The notes below the pieces were generated by a model, which worked only from the letters and a program-made list of their open reading frames with translations, did not search any database and had not been told where the DNA came from. From Nostoc carneum NIES-2107 (GTDB taxonomy: Bacteria > Cyanobacteriota > Cyanobacteriia > Cyanobacteriales > Nostocaceae): a stretch of DNA of 52,905 nucleotides. The stretch is from NCBI GenBank assembly GCA_002368155.1, contig AP018180.1, forward strand, positions 6,637,417-6,690,321, written 5' to 3'. Position 1 is the first letter of the stretch; every line of letters begins with the position of its first letter. This document shows, one piece after another, positions 27,818-35,933 of this stretch. The position numbers and the translations under genes were made by a program.

Positions 27818-29833
27818 ATGATCTGCTGTCTGAATCCCGATTGCCCCAATCCTCTAAATCAAGATAGGCAAGAAGTTTGCCTAAGTTGTCATCAACGATT
27901 GATCTCGTTATTAAGGGGCCGTTATCGTGTAATTAAAGTACTATCTGATGAAGGGGGATTTGGTAGAACCTATCTAGCGGAAGATGCGGACAAGCTAAAC
28001 GAATGGTGTGTAGTTAAACAATTTGCACCTAAAATACAGGATTCTTCTACATTAAAGAAAGCTGTTGAGCTATTTAAAGATGAAGCTAAACAACTGCAAA
28101 AATTAGGGGAACATCCGCAAATTCCTACACTTTTAGCATACTTTGAACAAGATAATTATCTCTTTTTAGTACAGCAGTATATCAATGGGCATAATTTACT
28201 TCAAGAATTACGACAAGGGATAATTTACAACAAAAGTAAAATAGTTGAGCTTTTGCTAGATTTACTGCCCGTGCTCAAGTTTATTCATGAGCGCGGTGTC
28301 ATTCATCGCGATATCAAACCACAAAATATTATTCGCCGTCAAATTGATGGGCGGCTAGTCTTAATAGATTTCGGTTCCTCAAAGCAATTAACAGCAACAG
28401 TACATACTCAAATTGGCACTACTATTGGCTCTCATGGTTATACTCCCATTGAACAAATGCAGGATGGGAAAGCTTATCCATCGAGCGATTTATTTAGTTT
28501 GGGTGTAACTTGCTTTCATTTACTAAGTGGAATTCGACCGTCGCAACTGTGGATGCAAAAAGGCTACAGTTGGGTTAATTCTTGGCACGAATATTTAGCA
28601 AATCAAGATGGAAATGGAGTAGCTTTAAATGTCAATGTGGATAAGGTGCTAGATAAACTTTTAAAAACAGAAATTAACCAGCGTTATCATTCAGCCGATG
28701 AAGTGATTAAAGACTTAACATATAAGCCTTTACTAGTACCACCAACAATTATCGAACCTGCATCCCCTACTCAAAACTTCTATCTTAAACATCGACTATT
28801 TATCAATGCTGCTATTTTAGTACTAGGATTAGGTGGAATTTGGTATTTACAATCTCGTCCCCAACAAGTAACTAGATTTGCTAACCCTAGTCAACCAGCA
28901 AACGTTACAGAAAATGCTGATCAACCGCAAACTCTTAAAGGCCATGCTAGTGATGTTAATACTGTTGCCTTTGCATCTGATGGTTTAACTCTAGCTAGTG
29001 GCAGTGATGATAATACAATTAAGTTGTGGAATCTGAGAAGCAATCAAGAAATTAGAACTCTCAAAGGACATAAAAAATGGATTTGGGCTGTGGCTTTTAG
29101 TCCTGATGGTAAAACCTTAGCTAGTGGTAGTGCAGATAAGACTATTAAACTGTGGAATCTTGCTAATGGGGAAGTAATCAACACATTAAAAGCACATACT
29201 GACGGAATTTCATCTATAGCTTTTAGCCCTGATGGTAAAACCTTAGCTAGTAGCAGCATTGATAAGACAATTAACCTCTGGAATGTCTCAAACGGTCAGC
29301 TAATTCGCACCTTAAAAGGACATAAACAGGCAGTTTCTGCAGTGGCTTTTAGTCCTGATGGTAGCACCCTTGCTAGTGGCAGTTGGGACAAAACAATTAA
29401 ACTTTGGAATGTAGCCACAGGAAAAGAAATTCGGAATTTTGTAGGACATTCAGAATTAATTATTTCTGTAGCTTTTAGTCCTGATGGTTTGACTTTAGCT
29501 AGTGGGAGTAAAGATAAGTCAATTAAATTATGGAACTTGGTAACGGGAGAAACAATTCGTACTTTAAAAGGTCATACTGATAAGGTAAATTCTGTAGTTT
29601 ATGTACCCAAAACAGGAGATAGTAAAACCGCAAATAATTTTACCCTGATCAGCGGTAGTAGTGATAACACTATCAAATTGTGGAATACAGCAACAGGAAA
29701 AGAAATTCGGACTTTAAAGCGAGATTCTGGTTATATTTATTCTGTGGCAATCAGCCCTGATGGTAAAACTATTGCTAGCGGTGGTAGCGCTGATAATATT
29801 ATTAAGGTTTGGCATTTATCTCAAGATAAATAG
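27818..29833 (+). CDS. Zinc-ribbon/Ser-Thr kinase/TM/WD40 protein 2
   Basis: A 671-residue paralogue of the protein at 22867 with the same layout: zinc ribbon (Cys4, Cys9, Cys21, Cys24), Hanks kinase (about 35-290) with GGFGRTY, CVVKQF, HRDIKPQN and IDFGSSK, one TM segment (about 326-345), and seven WD40 blades (about 370-670). The sixth blade carries an insertion of about 10 residues (VPKTGDSKTANNF) that breaks the regular spacing. The ATG at 27818 gives the zinc ribbon at once. Sharing every domain and the linker with its neighbour points to an intralocus duplication. The substrate and signal are unknown. Confidence 0.92.
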   Translation: MICCLNPDCPNPLNQDRQEVCLSCHQRLISLLRGRYRVIKVLSDEGGFGRTYLAEDADKLNEWCVVKQFAPKIQDSSTLKKAVELFKDEAKQLQKLGEHPQIPTLLAYFEQDNYLFLVQQYINGHNLLQELRQGIIYNKSKIVELLLDLLPVLKFIHERGVIHRDIKPQNIIRRQIDGRLVLIDFGSSKQLTATVHTQIGTTIGSHGYTPIEQMQDGKAYPSSDLFSLGVTCFHLLSGIRPSQLWMQKGYSWVNSWHEYLANQDGNGVALNVNVDKVLDKLLKTEINQRYHSADEVIKDLTYKPLLVPPTIIEPASPTQNFYLKHRLFINAAILVLGLGGIWYLQSRPQQVTRFANPSQPANVTENADQPQTLKGHASDVNTVAFASDGLTLASGSDDNTIKLWNLRSNQEIRTLKGHKKWIWAVAFSPDGKTLASGSADKTIKLWNLANGEVINTLKAHTDGISSIAFSPDGKTLASSSIDKTINLWNVSNGQLIRTLKGHKQAVSAVAFSPDGSTLASGSWDKTIKLWNVATGKEIRNFVGHSELIISVAFSPDGLTLASGSKDKSIKLWNLVTGETIRTLKGHTDKVNSVVYVPKTGDSKTANNFTLISGSSDNTIKLWNTATGKEIRTLKRDSGYIYSVAISPDGKTIASGGSADNIIKVWHLSQDK

Positions 29834-30007
29834 CGTAAAGCACATCTCCCAACTTTTCTAATACGCCGAATTGCTTTGTCAGCAAGCTTTTGGTGCATTG
29901 CGTTGCGCGACTACACACCCTACTCATATAACTCAAAGACAATTTTCTTTACTGCGCGTATAATTTGTGTGAAATGCAGCACAAAAATTATACTCAGTAG
30001 CACATCA

Positions 30008-31450
30008 ATGCTGGAATTATTGCAAAGCTTTTTTGGTGATGGCTTATTTATCCCACATGGTCATTGCTATCTTTGGCAACCGAAATTAGTCTGGTTACAC
30101 ATCATCTCTGATTCTTTAATTGCCATAGCTTATTATTCTATCCCTATTACCCTTGTTTACTTTGCACAGAAACGAGAGGATTTCCCATTCAAATGGATAC
30201 TTTTATTGTTTGGAACATTTATTGTTTCTTGCGGTACAACCCATGTGATGGAAGTGTGGACATTATGGCATCCAACTTATTGGTTATCTGGCGCTATTAA
30301 ATTTTTTACAGCGTCAGTTTCGGTTTACACAGCGATTATTTTAGTACCAATTGTTCCTCAAGCATTAGCTTTACCAAGCCCAGCTCAATTAGAAGCAGCT
30401 AATTCTCAACTTAAAATGGAAATTATTGAGCGAAAAGCGGTAGAGGAAGCACTTTTAAAAGCCAAACAAGAGTTAGAAATCAGAGTAGAAGAACGCACAT
30501 CTGAATTAAAAGCAGCTATGACACAATCTCAGGAAAATGCTGCTATAGCTCAAGAGCAAGCTGCACAGTTGGAAATAGCACTCAAGAAATTGGCAAATAC
30601 CCAAGCTCAATTAGTACAAACCGAAAAAATGTCTTCTCTGGGACAATTAGTTGCAGGTGTTGCCCACGAAATTAATAATCCAGTGAATTTTATTTATGGC
30701 AATACTATTATTGCTAATGAATATGCTGAAAGTTTGCTAAGTTTGATTTCGCTTTACCAAGAAAATTATTCTCAACCTCCAACCGAAATTCAAGATTATA
30801 CTGATGAAATTGACTTGGATTTTATTCAGAAAGACTTACCTAGAGTCTTATATTCTATGACTAATGGGGCAAACCGTATTAGTGAAATAGTGCAATCTTT
30901 AAGAACTTTTTCCCGGTTAGATGAAGCAGAAATCAAACAAGTTAATGTTCATGATGGAATTGATAGTACACTGCTACTGTTAAAAAGTCACTTCAAAGGT
31001 AAAGTTGGCAACCCAGATATCCAAGTAATCAAACAATATGGAGATTTACCAAAAATCGAATGCTACCCTGGGCAACTGAATCAGGTATTTATGTATATTT
31101 TAAATAATGCTATTGATGCCATAAATGCATTAATAAAAACAAGAATTAATAGTTTAGATGCATATCAGGGAAAAATTACTGTTGCTACAGAAGCTTTAAA
31201 TAGTGATGAGATAATAATTAGGATTATTGATAATGGTTGTGGTATGAGTGAAGAGGTCAGACAAAAAGTATTTGATCCATTCTTTACTACTAAACCTGTA
31301 GGTTCGGGAACGGGTCTGGGAATGTCAGTAAGTTACCAAATTATTCAGATGCATCATGGTCATTTGCGCTGCGTTTCATTACCAGATGAAGGTACAGAAT
31401 TCCAAATTCAGATTCCAATTTTGATGAAGTCTCCGGTTCAACAGTTGTAA
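30008..31450 (+). CDS. Ethylene-receptor-type histidine kinase (no receiver)
   Basis: A 480-residue protein starting at the ATG at 30008 (MLELLQSFFG); an upstream in-frame TTG would add 44 residues without similarity to the other receptor. Residues about 26-118 form the three-TM ethylene-binding-like domain, with Asp35, Tyr42, Ile45, Pro46, Cys75 and His79 in exactly the ETR1 spacing (SIP, SCGTTH). A long coiled coil (about 125-205) leads to the HisKA H-box with His220 ([12 protein letters not shown]) and an HATPase domain with NNAIDAI, IDNGCG and GSGTGLGMSV. There is no receiver, unlike the kinase at 14326, so it needs a separate partner. It ends the kinase/WD40 cluster. A true ethylene receptor role is inferred from residues only. 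Confidence 0.9.
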   Translation: MLELLQSFFGDGLFIPHGHCYLWQPKLVWLHIISDSLIAIAYYSIPITLVYFAQKREDFPFKWILLLFGTFIVSCGTTHVMEVWTLWHPTYWLSGAIKFFTASVSVYTAIILVPIVPQALALPSPAQLEAANSQLKMEIIERKAVEEALLKAKQELEIRVEERTSELKAAMTQSQENAAIAQEQAAQLEIALKKLANTQAQLVQTEKMSSLGQLVAGVAHEINNPVNFIYGNTIIANEYAESLLSLISLYQENYSQPPTEIQDYTDEIDLDFIQKDLPRVLYSMTNGANRISEIVQSLRTFSRLDEAEIKQVNVHDGIDSTLLLLKSHFKGKVGNPDIQVIKQYGDLPKIECYPGQLNQVFMYILNNAIDAINALIKTRINSLDAYQGKITVATEALNSDEIIIRIIDNGCGMSEEVRQKVFDPFFTTKPVGSGTGLGMSVSYQIIQMHHGHLRCVSLPDEGTEFQIQIPILMKSPVQQL

Positions 31451-31495
31451 TGGGTAATTGGTCATTGGTCATTGGTAATGGGTAATGGGAATTTG
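31448..31495. repeat. STRR (GGTCATT/GGTAATG units)
   Basis: Heptamers GGTAATT, GGTCATT and GGTAATG follow directly on the stop codon of the receptor kinase. Confidence 0.85.
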
Positions 31496-31660
31496 TTCCT
31501 TTGTCTCCTTCTGCTCTCTTGTGCCTTGATTACCAAGTCCTTGTTTTTTCTACTCGATATCAGTACTATTGCGGAAATTGAAGAGAATTTTATAAATACC
31601 ATGTTAACTTTTAGAGAAATTTGGGCAATATAAAGTACCAAAAAATTTATTTGGTATAAA

Positions 31661-32314
31661 TTGATGTTAACAACTGAGTTATCAACATCTGCTACAGCCT
31701 TAAAGCGTCGTCATGCTGGAGCGATCGCAGCTTTAATATTACTGAGCTTACTATGTTCTTTGAGCGGATTACCGATTCATCAGTCTATCTCTAATTCCTG
31801 GGAAGGCTTGCTTTGGGGAATCGCAAATCCAGTAGTTAGTTTGAATAGTCTGGCTAGCATTTTAGCCATTGGCTTTCTCTGCGCTGGGATGAATCGTGGT
31901 GCTTTGCTGGCTGCATCTTTTTTGTCAGCCTCAGTGTTTGGGACAGTGATTCATCTGTTCTATGCCAATTTAGTAGGTGCGGAAATTGGGATTGCAGCTT
32001 CCACCATCGCTATTGGCGCTATGTTAATCATGTCAATTCAACCGAATTGGCTGTTACTTTCAGTGCTGGGTGCGATCGCAGGCTTGTTTCACGGTTATGC
32101 TGGTGCTGAATCTATCATTAATACAGAAATAATGCCTTTAGTTATTTACATACTGGGCGTTACTGTCACTCAATGTGCAGTAATCATGAGTGCCAAAAAA
32201 ACTTACCCCATGCTACTAAATAAAATTGGTTTCGTGGGATTAGCTATTTGTGCCATTGGTATGCCATTTTTAGGCAATGCAATTTACTCTGTAATGTTTT
32301 CCTTCCTAAGCTAA
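31661..32314 (+). CDS. HupE/UreJ-family-like membrane protein
   Basis: A 217-residue protein of about six or seven TM segments resembling the HupE/UreJ family, proposed to take up nickel or cobalt. The conserved late motif GLFHGYAGAE is present, as is the overall helix pattern. However, the early HP...DH metal-binding motif of canonical members is changed: NPVVSLNS is found where HPxxGxDH is expected. So it may transport something else or have lost metal binding. No urease or hydrogenase gene is nearby. The ATG at 31661 lies 210 nt after the receptor kinase and is followed by a strong hairpin (32319-32355). Confidence 0.7.
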   Translation: MMLTTELSTSATALKRRHAGAIAALILLSLLCSLSGLPIHQSISNSWEGLLWGIANPVVSLNSLASILAIGFLCAGMNRGALLAASFLSASVFGTVIHLFYANLVGAEIGIAASTIAIGAMLIMSIQPNWLLLSVLGAIAGLFHGYAGAESIINTEIMPLVIYILGVTVTQCAVIMSAKKTYPMLLNKIGFVGLAICAIGMPFLGNAIYSVMFSFLS

Positions 32315-32318
32315 AGCG

Positions 32319-32355
32319 AGTAGCACCCAAAAAACTCGATTTTTTAGGTGCTACT
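32319..32355. terminator. Hairpin terminator
   Basis: AGTAGCACC (32319-32327) pairs with GGTGCTACT (32347-32355). The loop contains AAAAAA and TTTTTT runs that extend the stem. It lies just after the HupE-like gene and just before the 3' end of the opposing sugar transferase gene, so it may work in both directions. Confidence 0.7.
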
Positions 32356-32389
32356 GAAGGACTGATAAACTTTACATTTTATCTAGTAA

Positions 32390-33067
32390 TTAGCAGGCTC
32401 CGACTTTATGGAAAATCACATAAAATGTTTTTCCAATCAAAAATAAGTCGTAAAAGATATGCCAATTTTTCTGGTAACGCAGATCTAAATCAACGATTTG
32501 TTCAAAATCTGTGATTTGAGAACGACCATTTACTTGCCATTCGCCAGTTAAACCAGGTTTGACATTTAAACGTTGCCAATGACGTGGTGTGTAGTTAACC
32601 ACTTCATCATAGGTTGGTGGACGTGTACCAACTAAACTCATTTCACCGATGAGAACGTTCCAAAATTGAGGCAATTCATCTAAGCTGGTGCGTCTTAAAA
32701 ACCGTCCTAACTTAGTGACTCGAAAATCATTTTGATTTTTAAATATGAGTCCTTTTGCTTCATTTTTAACTAAAGATTTTAAATGCTCTGCATTTGTAAC
32801 CATTGAACGGAATTTCCGCATAATAAATGGTTTACCTCGCAGACCATAGCGCTTTTGAACAAAGAAAATTGGCCCTGGACTATCGAGTTTGATCGCAATT
32901 GCTATTGGTACAAATACAATTGCTAAAATCAATAGCCCAACTAAGCTACCTAAAATGTCTAGAAACCGTTTAAATTTGGATTTTAAAGATGGGTGAGGAA
33001 TGAATTGTAATTCCCAAGCTGTGAAATTGGCACTGTGAACAATGCTGTGTGAGGATGTGGGGTACAT
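32390..33067 (-). CDS. Bacterial sugar transferase, paralogue 2
   Basis: A 225-residue sugar-1-phosphate transferase, a close paralogue of the one at 7727: same length, same hydrophobic segment (SLVGLLILAIVFVPIAIAI), KFRSM, SLDELPQFWNVL, SLVGTRPPT and KPGLTGEWQVNGRS. The ATG at 33067 is preferred over an in-frame TTG at 33085 because it aligns with the paralogue's start. It should load the first sugar of an exopolysaccharide unit onto undecaprenyl phosphate. No glycosyltransferase gene is adjacent, unlike the first copy, so it acts alone at this place or serves a remote cluster. Confidence 0.92.
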   Translation of the reverse strand: MYPTSSHSIVHSANFTAWELQFIPHPSLKSKFKRFLDILGSLVGLLILAIVFVPIAIAIKLDSPGPIFFVQKRYGLRGKPFIMRKFRSMVTNAEHLKSLVKNEAKGLIFKNQNDFRVTKLGRFLRRTSLDELPQFWNVLIGEMSLVGTRPPTYDEVVNYTPRHWQRLNVKPGLTGEWQVNGRSQITDFEQIVDLDLRYQKNWHIFYDLFLIGKTFYVIFHKVGAC

Positions 33068-33434
33068 GATCCCGCCTAATACCAAGGTAAAAAAGTAGAA
33101 TTACCTAACCTTTATTTGAATATATACTTAAGTGTATTTACAATTTATGTTTTTACCGTAAATTTACTTAATCTTTAATTAGCTTGCTGATCTTCTGCTT
33201 TTTTATATTTTTGGTATAAAGTTGATTAAATCTATCTAGTGAAATTTGACTAAATAATTATCACTATCCGGAACTGAGTTAATTCTCCCTGAATTAACAA
33301 CCGAGTAAACACGTAATAACAATCAATTATCTTTGATAACGTGGCAGATACCTGGTGTTAATGCGTATATTAAATTATTCAATATCCGTAAGGATATGAC
33401 TGTATTGGGCGCTCAAAATTGGGGTGGTAAATAA
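33068..33434. other. AT-rich divergent region
   Basis: About 370 bp between the sugar transferase (-) and the coiled-coil protein (+). A small hairpin ATATCC-GTA-AGGATAT lies near 33379-33395. No gene is supported. Confidence 0.4.
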
Positions 33435-33737
33435 ATGGTTTCAACAAGTGTGGAAGTTAAAATTACTCGCTTAGAATCGATTGTTGAACAAATCGGTGAA
33501 GCAGTACTTTCTACAACAGAGACAATTGAGAGTCTCGCGCAAAGACTGGAGACTCTCAGCGTACAAGTAGAAGAACAAGGAAAGCAGCTACAGCAACAGG
33601 GGTATCAAATTTTTGCTTTGTGTGATGCTGTACAAACCTTGGCAGAATCTCAGGATGATTCCTTACAAAAACTCAGCCAACTAACACAAACCTTGGATAA
33701 ACTGATGATTCTGTTACAAGGTTCAGATGATGAGTGA
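33435..33737 (+). CDS. Small coiled-coil protein, function unknown
   Basis: A 100-residue acidic protein that I do not recognise. From residue 7 to about 95 it shows heptad-like spacing of Leu, Ile and Val (ITRLESIVEQIGEAV, ESLAQRLETLSVQV), so it is probably all helical and oligomeric. There is one Cys in the middle and no membrane segment. The start has GGGGTGG in the leader. Codon usage fits a real gene. It stands alone between a sugar transferase and an STRR block. Confidence 0.6.
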   Translation: MVSTSVEVKITRLESIVEQIGEAVLSTTETIESLAQRLETLSVQVEEQGKQLQQQGYQIFALCDAVQTLAESQDDSLQKLSQLTQTLDKLMILLQGSDDE

Positions 33738-33739
33738 TT

Positions 33740-33905
33740 GGGGATTGGGGGATTGGGGACTGGGGACTGGGGATTGGGCATTGGGGATTGGGAATATGAA
33801 ACAATTCAAAATTCAAAATTCAAAATAATACCCTGTTCTCTCTCTCAAACACCAATTACCAATTACCTATTACCCATTACCAAACACCAAACACCAAATA
33901 CCAAA
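33740..33905. repeat. STRR and related short repeats
   Basis: GGGGATT/GGGGACT units (33741-33795), then AATTCAAA (33812-33826), then AATTACC, ATTACCC and AAACACC heptamers up to the surE stop region. Noncoding. Confidence 0.9.
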
Positions 33906-33913
33906 CCCCAAAA

Positions 33914-34594
33914 TTAAACCCTTAATTTGGTAACAGCAATGTTCCCGGAAAAACAAACATCGACATCGCTACCGGGGGTGCGATCGCGTTTGCCGTATTC
34001 GCCGACATAATAAAAATCATCCCCTTCAACCCGATAGTTAATTGGTAAAGCTTTGGTACAGGGTTGGCAAAAGACTACTTCTGGTTCTGGTTCTCCTGGT
34101 TGCAAATGTGGGAGATTGACGTTCCAAAAAGTTCCAGATTCCAGGGGACGCTGGAGTAAATCAGCTAAAACTTCGGCTGTTAACTTAGCAGCGAATTCCC
34201 AGTCAAAATTTTGCTTGGCTTTGCGATAGTGAGAAATCGCAATTCCCCCAATCCCATTCATCGCGGCTTCTCGCACAGCCGCCACAGTACCAGAAATATA
34301 GGCATCTACACCTAAATTTCCCCCTGCATTGATTCCCGACAATACAAATTTAATATCTTCACTAATTTGTGATATCGCAATTCTCACACAATCAGCGGGA
34401 GTACCTGCGATCGCATATTCAGTTTCCGAACGTCGCTGGAGGGTGATGGGGCGAGTTGTGGTAACCTGATGCCCACAGCCAGATTGATGATCTCTTGGCG
34501 CAGCAATAATTACATTTTTGTCCTTGACAGCGTTGAGCAGTGCTTTAATTCCAGGAGCATCGATACCGTCGTCGTTAGTGAGGATGATAGCCAT
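33914..34594 (-). CDS. surE: 5'/3'-nucleotidase SurE
   Basis: A 226-residue SurE, a metal-dependent phosphatase of nucleoside monophosphates and short polyphosphates in the cytoplasm. I use the ATG at 34594 (MAIILTNDDGIDAPG), which gives the family N-terminus with the metal-binding Asp8-Asp9 pair; an upstream in-frame TTG would add seven residues. Other family motifs are PRDHQSGCGHQVT and VLSGINAGGNLG, the latter with a metal-ligand Asn. The length is normal. It runs opposite to the coiled-coil gene. In other bacteria surE is tied to stationary-phase survival. Confidence 0.96.
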   Translation of the reverse strand: MAIILTNDDGIDAPGIKALLNAVKDKNVIIAAPRDHQSGCGHQVTTTRPITLQRRSETEYAIAGTPADCVRIAISQISEDIKFVLSGINAGGNLGVDAYISGTVAAVREAAMNGIGGIAISHYRKAKQNFDWEFAAKLTAEVLADLLQRPLESGTFWNVNLPHLQPGEPEPEVVFCQPCTKALPINYRVEGDDFYYVGEYGKRDRTPGSDVDVCFSGNIAVTKLRV

Positions 34595-34751
34595 AAAATT
34601 TATCTGATGAGCCAAGCATCAATTGCTATGGAATTCTATCGCCAACCGCCGCCAGAGTCTAACAATCTCCTGCAACAGATTGCCATTGCCTTCCTTGTAT
34701 CAGTTTCTTCATTTCAGACTTTAGACCTTATACTTTAGCCTTTTTTATTAG

Positions 34752-35315
34752 CTAAACTTGCAACTCAAACCCAGGTAATATATCTTCTCCAGAAAGAATT
34801 GCTGGCATTTGGACAATTTCTACAGATTGATTGAGGCGGTAAATTTCCACTGTGGCATCTCGCGGATTAATCAGCCAACCTAAATGCAAACCATTTTCTA
34901 TGTATTCCTGCATTTTGTCTTGCAGAGTTTTTAGCCTATCTGTTTCAGAACGCAGTTCAATAGCAAAATCAGGTACAAGTGGCGGAAATTTTTTTCGCTG
35001 TTCTGGTGTTAAAGCTTCCCAGCGTTCCAACTTTACCCAAGCCACATCAGGGGAACGTTTGGCACCATTTGGCAGGATAAAAGTAGTTGAAGAACTAAAA
35101 ACTTTACCTAATTTAGCTTGACGGTTCCAGATTTCTAAATCGGTGATTAGTCCAGCTTCTTGATTTCCGCTTTCTCCTCCTACCGGTGGCACAATAATTA
35201 ATTCCCCTGCTGCATTCATTTCTAAGCTTAAATCTTTATTAGCAATACACAATTGATAAAATTGCTCATCAGTTAAATGAGCAATCGGTTCGAGATTGAG
35301 GACAACAGTATTCAT
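34752..35315 (-). CDS. Uma2-family (DUF820) PD-(D/E)XK-like nuclease
   Basis: A 187-residue member of the Uma2 family, restriction-endonuclease-like proteins that occur in dozens of copies in filamentous cyanobacteria. Visible features are EMNAAGELIIVPPVGGESG at the start of the fold, the central SPDVAWV (Asp of the PD motif), and FAIELRSETDRLKTLQDKMQEYIENG, with the E-x-R/K position and the following helix. The biological role is unknown; many are thought to be mobile or selfish. The ATG at 35315 is first in frame. It is separated by 158 nt from surE on the same strand. Confidence 0.9.
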   Translation of the reverse strand: MNTVVLNLEPIAHLTDEQFYQLCIANKDLSLEMNAAGELIIVPPVGGESGNQEAGLITDLEIWNRQAKLGKVFSSSTTFILPNGAKRSPDVAWVKLERWEALTPEQRKKFPPLVPDFAIELRSETDRLKTLQDKMQEYIENGLHLGWLINPRDATVEIYRLNQSVEIVQMPAILSGEDILPGFELQV

Positions 35316-35449
35316 TAAACTTTTCCTCGTGCTTTTTTGCTAACGTTAGTTGCCTTTAGCTACAAGTTTAGCAGTGTCAATTCATCTCTTTTTCTTCATA
35401 CACAGCTTTGCTAGAGTGAGGATGATTCGGCAACTTTGAGGATTGGCAA

Positions 35450-35584
35450 ATGGTTAGAGAGTACTCACCCGAAATACAATCCAATTCGCCACAACGAAAT
35501 CTACCACCGCTTCAAAGTGGCGATCGCCTCTATGTTGCTCCTCAAGTTTTGCTTCAATGCTGTACTGTTGTCTCAAGAACATAG
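35450..35584 (+). pseudogene. Possible truncated Uma2 fragment
   Basis: Reading from the ATG at 35450 gives 44 residues; residues 18-28 (LPPLQSGDRLY) resemble the start of Uma2 nucleases, but the nuclease core is absent. The evidence is one short motif next to an intact Uma2 gene, so chance similarity is possible. Confidence 0.2.
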
Positions 35585-35733
35585 CAAAAAAGCACAAATC
35601 CTCACTCTCCGCAAAATGCAGATATTACCTTGGTGAGGATTAGGCAGATAAAGAGCCGCAAATATTAAATAAACTTAGCTATTTAACAATAAATGTCAAT
35701 TCCGTGGTATTATGCCGTCATGGTTTGCAAATT

Positions 35734-35767
35734 CCGCCCAATTTAGATAAATCCCTAAATAGGGCGG
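35734..35767. terminator. Two-step hairpin
   Basis: CCGCCC and ATTTAG pair with CTAAAT and GGGCGG, leaving an 8-nt loop. It is followed by GTTCCTTTTTGG. It could end an upstream transcript or lie in the long leader of the Psb32-like gene 167 nt further on. Confidence 0.4.
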
Positions 35768-35933
35768 TGTTCCTTTTTGGTAGCTAGTCCGTAACTAAAC
35801 CACAAAAATTTCTTTTATAAAATCTATCTTTGGGGTGTCGCGAAAACTTACCCAAGTAAAAACCTATCAACCAGGTGATTTTGACATTGGTTGTGTAGTA
35901 TTTTTGGTGCAAGACTGTCTGAGAGTTTATCTA

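Larger units (their letters stand above)
35316..35933. other. Intergenic region with a possible Uma2 remnant and a hairpin
   Basis: About 600 bp. A 44-codon plus-strand frame at 35450-35584 contains LPPLQSGDRLY, which resembles the N-terminal PPLQSGDRLT segment of some Uma2 proteins, and then stops; it may be a gene fragment. A two-step hairpin lies at 35734-35767. An in-frame extension of the Psb32-like gene back to 35835 is not believed because the signal peptide starts at 35934. Confidence 0.4.

Noticed and set aside
34752-35315. Uma2 nuclease as part of a restriction or defence island
   Set aside because: No methyltransferase, specificity subunit or other defence gene is nearby; Uma2 genes occur singly all over such genomes.
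35835-35933. N-terminal extension of the Psb32-like protein starting at a GTG
   Set aside because: The signal peptide starts at the ATG at 35934 with a good ribosome site; an extension before a signal peptide would be abnormal.
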